Below, in pieces: positions 45,376 to 49,310 of a stretch of DNA of 49,310 nucleotides. The stretch's first letter is position 1. Every line of letters begins with the position of its first letter. Source of the stretch: an archaeon (lineage in GTDB: Archaea; Nanobdellota; Nanobdellia; SCGC-AAA011-G17; GW2011-AR17); NCBI GenBank assembly GCA_018653605.1, contig JABHYY010000016.1, positions 1 through 49,310 on the forward strand. The letters are read 5' to 3'. Position numbers and translations under genes: made by a program. The notes under the pieces were generated by a model. It did no database searches, was not told where the DNA came from, and worked only from the letters and a program-made list of their open reading frames with translations.

Positions 45376-47141
45376 TTTAATTTTTTTAATTCTTTTAACC
45401 AACTTTTTACAACATCAAAACCAGATTGCCAAAATTGTTCTGTTGTAATGTCAAATCCTTCTTTGTTTAGTAATTTTACTGGATCTTGAGAGCCACCAGC
45501 TTTTAGAATTATTTCTAATTTAGGAATAAAACTTTTTCCTTGTTTTTTGTATTGTGCATATAGTGCTAATGAAAGTAAATCTCCAAAAGAGTAGGCATAG
45601 CAATAGAAAGGTGTGTGGAAAATGTGTGGAATGTAAGACCATTCATATCTAAAATTCTTTGGTAAGTCAATTGAATCTCCAAACTGTTCTTTTAGATTTT
45701 TGAAATACATGTCACTTAGTTGTTCTTCTGATAAACCTTGTGGAATTGCTTTGTGAGCTTGAATCTCAAAGTCAACAAAATAAGCTTGTCTTATGATTGT
45801 TGCATATGAATCTCCAATCTTTTCTGCTAATAAGATTATTTTTTCTTGTTTATTGCTATTTTTTAATAGCTCTTCAAAAAGTAACATCTCTGCAAATGTT
45901 GATGCTGTTTCACATAATGGGATTGGTGCATGAGATACTGACAAAGGTAATTCCTGTGAGTATAAGTCATGTATTGCATGACCTAGCTCGTGTGCCATTG
46001 TTGAAATGTCTCTTCTGGTTTCTGTAAAGTTAAGCATGACATAAGGTGCGATTGTTGAGTTTACTGACATACAGAATGCACCAGTTCTTTTACTTGGTCT
46101 TGGATGTGAATCAATGTGATTTTCTTTGAATAGGATTTCTGATTTTGTTGCAAAATCTTTGTGGAATGTGTTGAAAACATCAAAAACCATTTTCTTTGTT
46201 TCTTCAAAAGTGTATTTTTTTTGTTTTTTCTCAAAAGGGGCTAATAGGTCTGTTCTTGCCAACTTTTTCATGCCAAGCATTTCTGCCTTTAGTTTGAAAA
46301 ACTCTTGGTAAATAGTTTTGTTCTTCTTACAAGTGTTTAACATTGTTTCAATAACTGGATCTTCAAATGAGTTACTTAAGTTTCGCATGTTAATTGCTGA
46401 TTTGTATTTTCTCAATTCTCTTTCTTGGTCCCAATCTTTAACAATTGCTGCGTATAATGTAAAAAGGGTTTCTTTATTATTTTCATAAGTTTCAAATAAA
46501 GCGTCATATGCTGCTTTCCTTTCTTCTTTTTTTGGGCTGTAAGTGTATTTTCTTAGCTCTTCTTGGTTGTCAAAAACTTTTTCTTTTCCCTTCACTTTAA
46601 ACTTGTAAAGGAAATTAGTAGTAACCTTATCATAAACTTCTGTTATTGCATCAACTCCATTGATGTCCTTTCTATGGATTATCTTTTCAACTTCTTGTGA
46701 TAGGTTGTGTTTTGCTAGTTTTCTTGAATACATTAAACTGTAATAGTGATCAGGTAGGGTTTTGAATAATCTTTCTGCATTTTTGTTGTCTAAAGGTTTT
46801 TTCCCTTCTACTTCTAATCCTTTTATCCAATGGCTGATTGGTCTTGATTTATCTGCAAGTTTGATTGAAAGTTGTTCTATTTTAGGCTGGAGTTGCATTA
46901 CTTTTTGTGATTTTGTGTCTTCTGAAGAAAGCAGTCCTAAATAGGCTCCAATTTTTCTTATTTTTTCTTTTGTTTTTTCACTAAAGTCAATCAATTCTTT
47001 GAAATCTTTGGTTGACATTGTTGGTGAAAGTGTTTTTAGAAATTGCTCACTTTTGGGTAGAATTCCTTCTAGTTCTTTTATGATTTTTAGAAATTCTTTT
47101 TCATCTTTTGCTAATACTTTTAGATCCCAGGTAAGTTTCAT
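45363..47141 (-). CDS. pepF: Oligoendopeptidase F / M3 family metallopeptidase
   Basis: 'DISTMAHELGHAIHDLYSQ' HExxH motif, 'LCETASTFAEMLLFEELL', overall M3B pattern. Confidence 0.94.
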   Translation of the reverse strand: MKLTWDLKVLAKDEKEFLKIIKELEGILPKSEQFLKTLSPTMSTKDFKELIDFSEKTKEKIRKIGAYLGLLSSEDTKSQKVMQLQPKIEQLSIKLADKSRPISHWIKGLEVEGKKPLDNKNAERLFKTLPDHYYSLMYSRKLAKHNLSQEVEKIIHRKDINGVDAITEVYDKVTTNFLYKFKVKGKEKVFDNQEELRKYTYSPKKEERKAAYDALFETYENNKETLFTLYAAIVKDWDQERELRKYKSAINMRNLSNSFEDPVIETMLNTCKKNKTIYQEFFKLKAEMLGMKKLARTDLLAPFEKKQKKYTFEETKKMVFDVFNTFHKDFATKSEILFKENHIDSHPRPSKRTGAFCMSVNSTIAPYVMLNFTETRRDISTMAHELGHAIHDLYSQELPLSVSHAPIPLCETASTFAEMLLFEELLKNSNKQEKIILLAEKIGDSYATIIRQAYFVDFEIQAHKAIPQGLSEEQLSDMYFKNLKEQFGDSIDLPKNFRYEWSYIPHIFHTPFYCYAYSFGDLLSLALYAQYKKQGKSFIPKLEIILKAGGSQDPVKLLNKEGFDITTEQFWQSGFDVVKSWLKELKKLNHSS

Positions 47142-47202
47142 AAAAGTTTGTTAGGACTTGTAGAATTTAAATGTTTTGTAAGAAGTAAGATAATAAATTA
47201 GA

Positions 47203-48072
47203 TCAATCTAATCTCAGCAAGTAACCACTTGCCCTATCTACTTTAAATGTCTCAGCCAAAATATCCATTTCTAAAGAAGCTTCTTCTCCTGCTTCCCCAT
47301 CAACAAAGTTAGTAATTTCTCTAACGGAATTGTCCATAGGATACTCTTTGTCTCCAAAAACCCAAACAACTCTCTGTTTTTCAGGATCAATATATGTTTG
47401 ATAAAAATGAATACCTACAAAGTTTCCTTCTAAATCAAAATCAAGGTATGGCAATGTTTCTGCAGTTTCCCTATCAAGATTATCCATAATACCATTATAA
47501 AAAGAAGCATTCTCTGTTGGAGCAAAAACAGGAAGCCCAGTAACTTCACTCATCCTTGTAGCAAGATTTGCATCTCCCTTACCAGTAGAACAAGAGTATA
47601 ATACAATTAATCCTTCAGGATCCATATACTCTTTTAACTCTTCAAAAAACTTTGTGTCCCAGACATCAATATAACAATCTTCGTTTTCGAACCTTTCTCC
47701 TCCATTCCTAACTGAACATTCCCTTCCTTGATTTAAAGCCATACTTACAGTTGTCCCATGAAGATTGAACATCAAAATAGGAATTGCTCCCTTTTGTCTG
47801 TATACTCTTTTTATCTGATTTAATAGGGCTCTTTCATAACTAAAATTATCTTCTCCAGCAAAATCTAACTGAATAACATCATAACCATTCTCCCTAAATC
47901 TATCATCATAAATCCATTCAGATTTATCACCATCAAACTCATTTGTAGGTTCACCATAAACAGAAACAACAAATGGAGATTTTTCTTCTAATCCTTGTGC
48001 TTCTATATTGCCTCCTAAAGCGTTAGCTAGAACAATTCCTTGCAAACCCAGATTTAACCAATTGGATGACAT
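47203..48072 (-). CDS. Caspase-like/DUF4347-like (clan CD fold) protein, putative
   Basis: 'IPILMFNLHGTTVSMAL' (His) and 'PEGLIVLYSCSTGKGDANLATRMSEVTGLPVFAPTEN' (Cys) in caspase-like His...Cys order. Confidence 0.6.
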   Translation of the reverse strand: MSSNWLNLGLQGIVLANALGGNIEAQGLEEKSPFVVSVYGEPTNEFDGDKSEWIYDDRFRENGYDVIQLDFAGEDNFSYERALLNQIKRVYRQKGAIPILMFNLHGTTVSMALNQGRECSVRNGGERFENEDCYIDVWDTKFFEELKEYMDPEGLIVLYSCSTGKGDANLATRMSEVTGLPVFAPTENASFYNGIMDNLDRETAETLPYLDFDLEGNFVGIHFYQTYIDPEKQRVVWVFGDKEYPMDNSVREITNFVDGEAGEEASLEMDILAETFKVDRASGYLLRLD

Positions 48073-48190
48073 TTTCTTACTCTTTAGTGGTAAATTTTAT
48101 TTATAAACTTTTCTATTAAGCCAAAATATCCAAAAATTCAATTTATTCTAGATTTTATTTGCTTACAAATATTTAATAAGAATATTAAGT

Positions 48191-48302
48191 AGGCAGCGAA
48201 CTGAGTTTCCCGCATGAAATGCAGTACCGCAACAGAACGTCGGTTGGTTTCACTTCTGTGTTCGAGATGGGAACAGGTGGGGCACAACCACTATGACCGC
48301 CT
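48191..48302 (-). rRNA. 5S ribosomal RNA
   Basis: Minus strand AGGCGGTCATAGTGG...CCTGTTCCCATCTCGAACACAGAAGTGAAACC...GCGGTACTGCATTTCATGCGGGAAACTCAGTTCGCTGCCT; conserved loop and terminal helix. Confidence 0.95.
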
Positions 48303-48409
48303 AGAAAGAAGGGAAATTTGGGTATTTATAAAGTTTTTGATTGGAATTATGGAAGATTTTCAGGAATTTAGGGTGTGGTTTTTTAAAGCTATTTTTCAGT
48401 ATTAAGAGT

Positions 48410-48859
48410 ATGAAATGGATCTGCGGTATTTTGTTGGTTCTGTTGTGCTCTTGTAGCATAACAGGCCAAAGTGTAGGTAATGGGTTTGAAGGCCCTTATG
48501 AGGTAACATATGTTGTAGATGGTGATACTCTTGATGTTAATATTTCTGAAAGGATTAGAATGTCTGGTATTAACACTCCTGAAACTGGCGAGTGTTATTA
48601 TCAAGAAGCTAAGGATAGGTTGACTGAGTTGACATTTGGAAAAGATGTTTATTTGGAACCAGATATTTCTGATAGAGGCAATTATGGTAGATTGTTAAGA
48701 TATGTTTATGTTGGTGATTCTAATGTGAACAAGGTTTTGGTTGCAGAAGGTTATGCTAGGGTTTATGATAAGTATGCATCTGATACTAGTAGGTATTTGG
48801 AGCTAAAAGAGGTTGAGACTTTTGCTAAGACTGAAGGGTTAGGTGTTTGGAGTTGTTGA
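48410..48859 (+). CDS. Staphylococcal nuclease-like (SNase) thermonuclease, predicted lipoprotein
   Basis: 'VVDGDTLDVNISERIRMSGINTPET', 'YGRLLRYVYVGDSNVNKVLVAEGYARVY'; lipobox-like 'LLVLLCSCS'. Confidence 0.92.
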   Translation: MKWICGILLVLLCSCSITGQSVGNGFEGPYEVTYVVDGDTLDVNISERIRMSGINTPETGECYYQEAKDRLTELTFGKDVYLEPDISDRGNYGRLLRYVYVGDSNVNKVLVAEGYARVYDKYASDTSRYLELKEVETFAKTEGLGVWSC

Positions 48860-48861
48860 AT

Positions 48862-49254
48862 TTACATGCCAAATAAATAATTTGCAGGGTATCCTTCTCG
48901 AACTAATTCTACTTCTACATCATGATCTGGAGAATAATATTGAACTGTAATTACATAATCAGCAAAACCATCTTCAACACTACGCCTAACAAAGTATAAT
49001 TTCCCCTCGATTCCACCTTTAAGTGTGATTGGTTGAAAATAGCAACCCCTTCCCATTACAGGGGGTTGATCTGGTCTCCTTTGAAGAATCTCAAAAACAA
49101 GATCAGGATCAATTTTATAATCGTATTCTTGAAACCTTTTAATTACTTCTAATGCTCCTTTGATATTCTCTTCTGTTAGCCTATATTTGTCTTCCATACT
49201 TTTTGAGTAATAGGATATATACTTAAGATTATGGTGCAAAATATTTGACACCAA
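48862..49254 (-). CDS. Hypothetical protein
   Basis: 130-aa ORF; probable start at an internal Met (MEDKYRL). Confidence 0.55.
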   Translation of the reverse strand: MVSNILHHNLKYISYYSKSMEDKYRLTEENIKGALEVIKRFQEYDYKIDPDLVFEILQRRPDQPPVMGRGCYFQPITLKGGIEGKLYFVRRSVEDGFADYVITVQYYSPDHDVEVELVREGYPANYLFGM

Positions 49255-49293
49255 AAGAGAAGATTTAAATAATATCTTAACTTCAATTTTCCT

Positions 49294-49310
49294 ATGGATT
49301 TAGAAAAAAA
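49294..49310 (+). CDS. Possible start of a CDS truncated by the right window edge
   Basis: ATGGATTTAGAAAAAAA preceded by 'gatttaaataat' TATA-like sequence about 30 nt upstream. Confidence 0.3.

Noticed and set aside
48214-48405. Plus-strand 63-aa ORF
   Set aside because: Lies antisense to the 5S rRNA gene

Overview
This is a 49.3-kb AT-rich archaeal window. Gene content (split archaeal-type ribosomal supercluster, intron-bearing tRNA-Tyr, compact fused primase) points to a DPANN-like lineage such as Woesearchaeota/Pacearchaeota; that placement is inference. The core is a near-complete S10/spc-type ribosomal operon (about 19.2-33.6 kb; L3 to L14e plus SUI1, Rpp29, SecY, an EMC3/DUF106-like protein and prefoldin alpha), preceded by an L1-L10-L12 operon. 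Other recognisable genes are Topo VI subunit A (5' truncated), MetRS and LeuRS (both bacterial-looking), Mre11-Rad50, PriS-like primase, Pth2, an M3 oligopeptidase, HemK-like methyltransferase, DJ-1/PfpI, MscS-like channel, a DRG/TGS GTPase-like protein, and an SNase lipoprotein. RNA genes are tRNA-Asn, tRNA-Ile, an intron-containing tRNA-Tyr and a stand-alone 5S rRNA. Best leads for new biology: (1) a structured, compositionally atypical leader or ncRNA in front of rpl3; (2) a caspase-like/DUF4347-like protein; (3) a small archaeosortase-like membrane protein; (4) a PriS protein with a PriL-CTD-like Fe-S tail; (5) a LeuRS that looks like a bacterial core with an archaeal C-terminal tail; (6) a 95-nt dual-coding overlap of rpl14e with prefoldin alpha; (7) a DRG-like GTPase with degenerate G motifs. 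I found no CRISPR array, transposon or classical defence island. All identifications come from reading motifs and translations; no searches were run.
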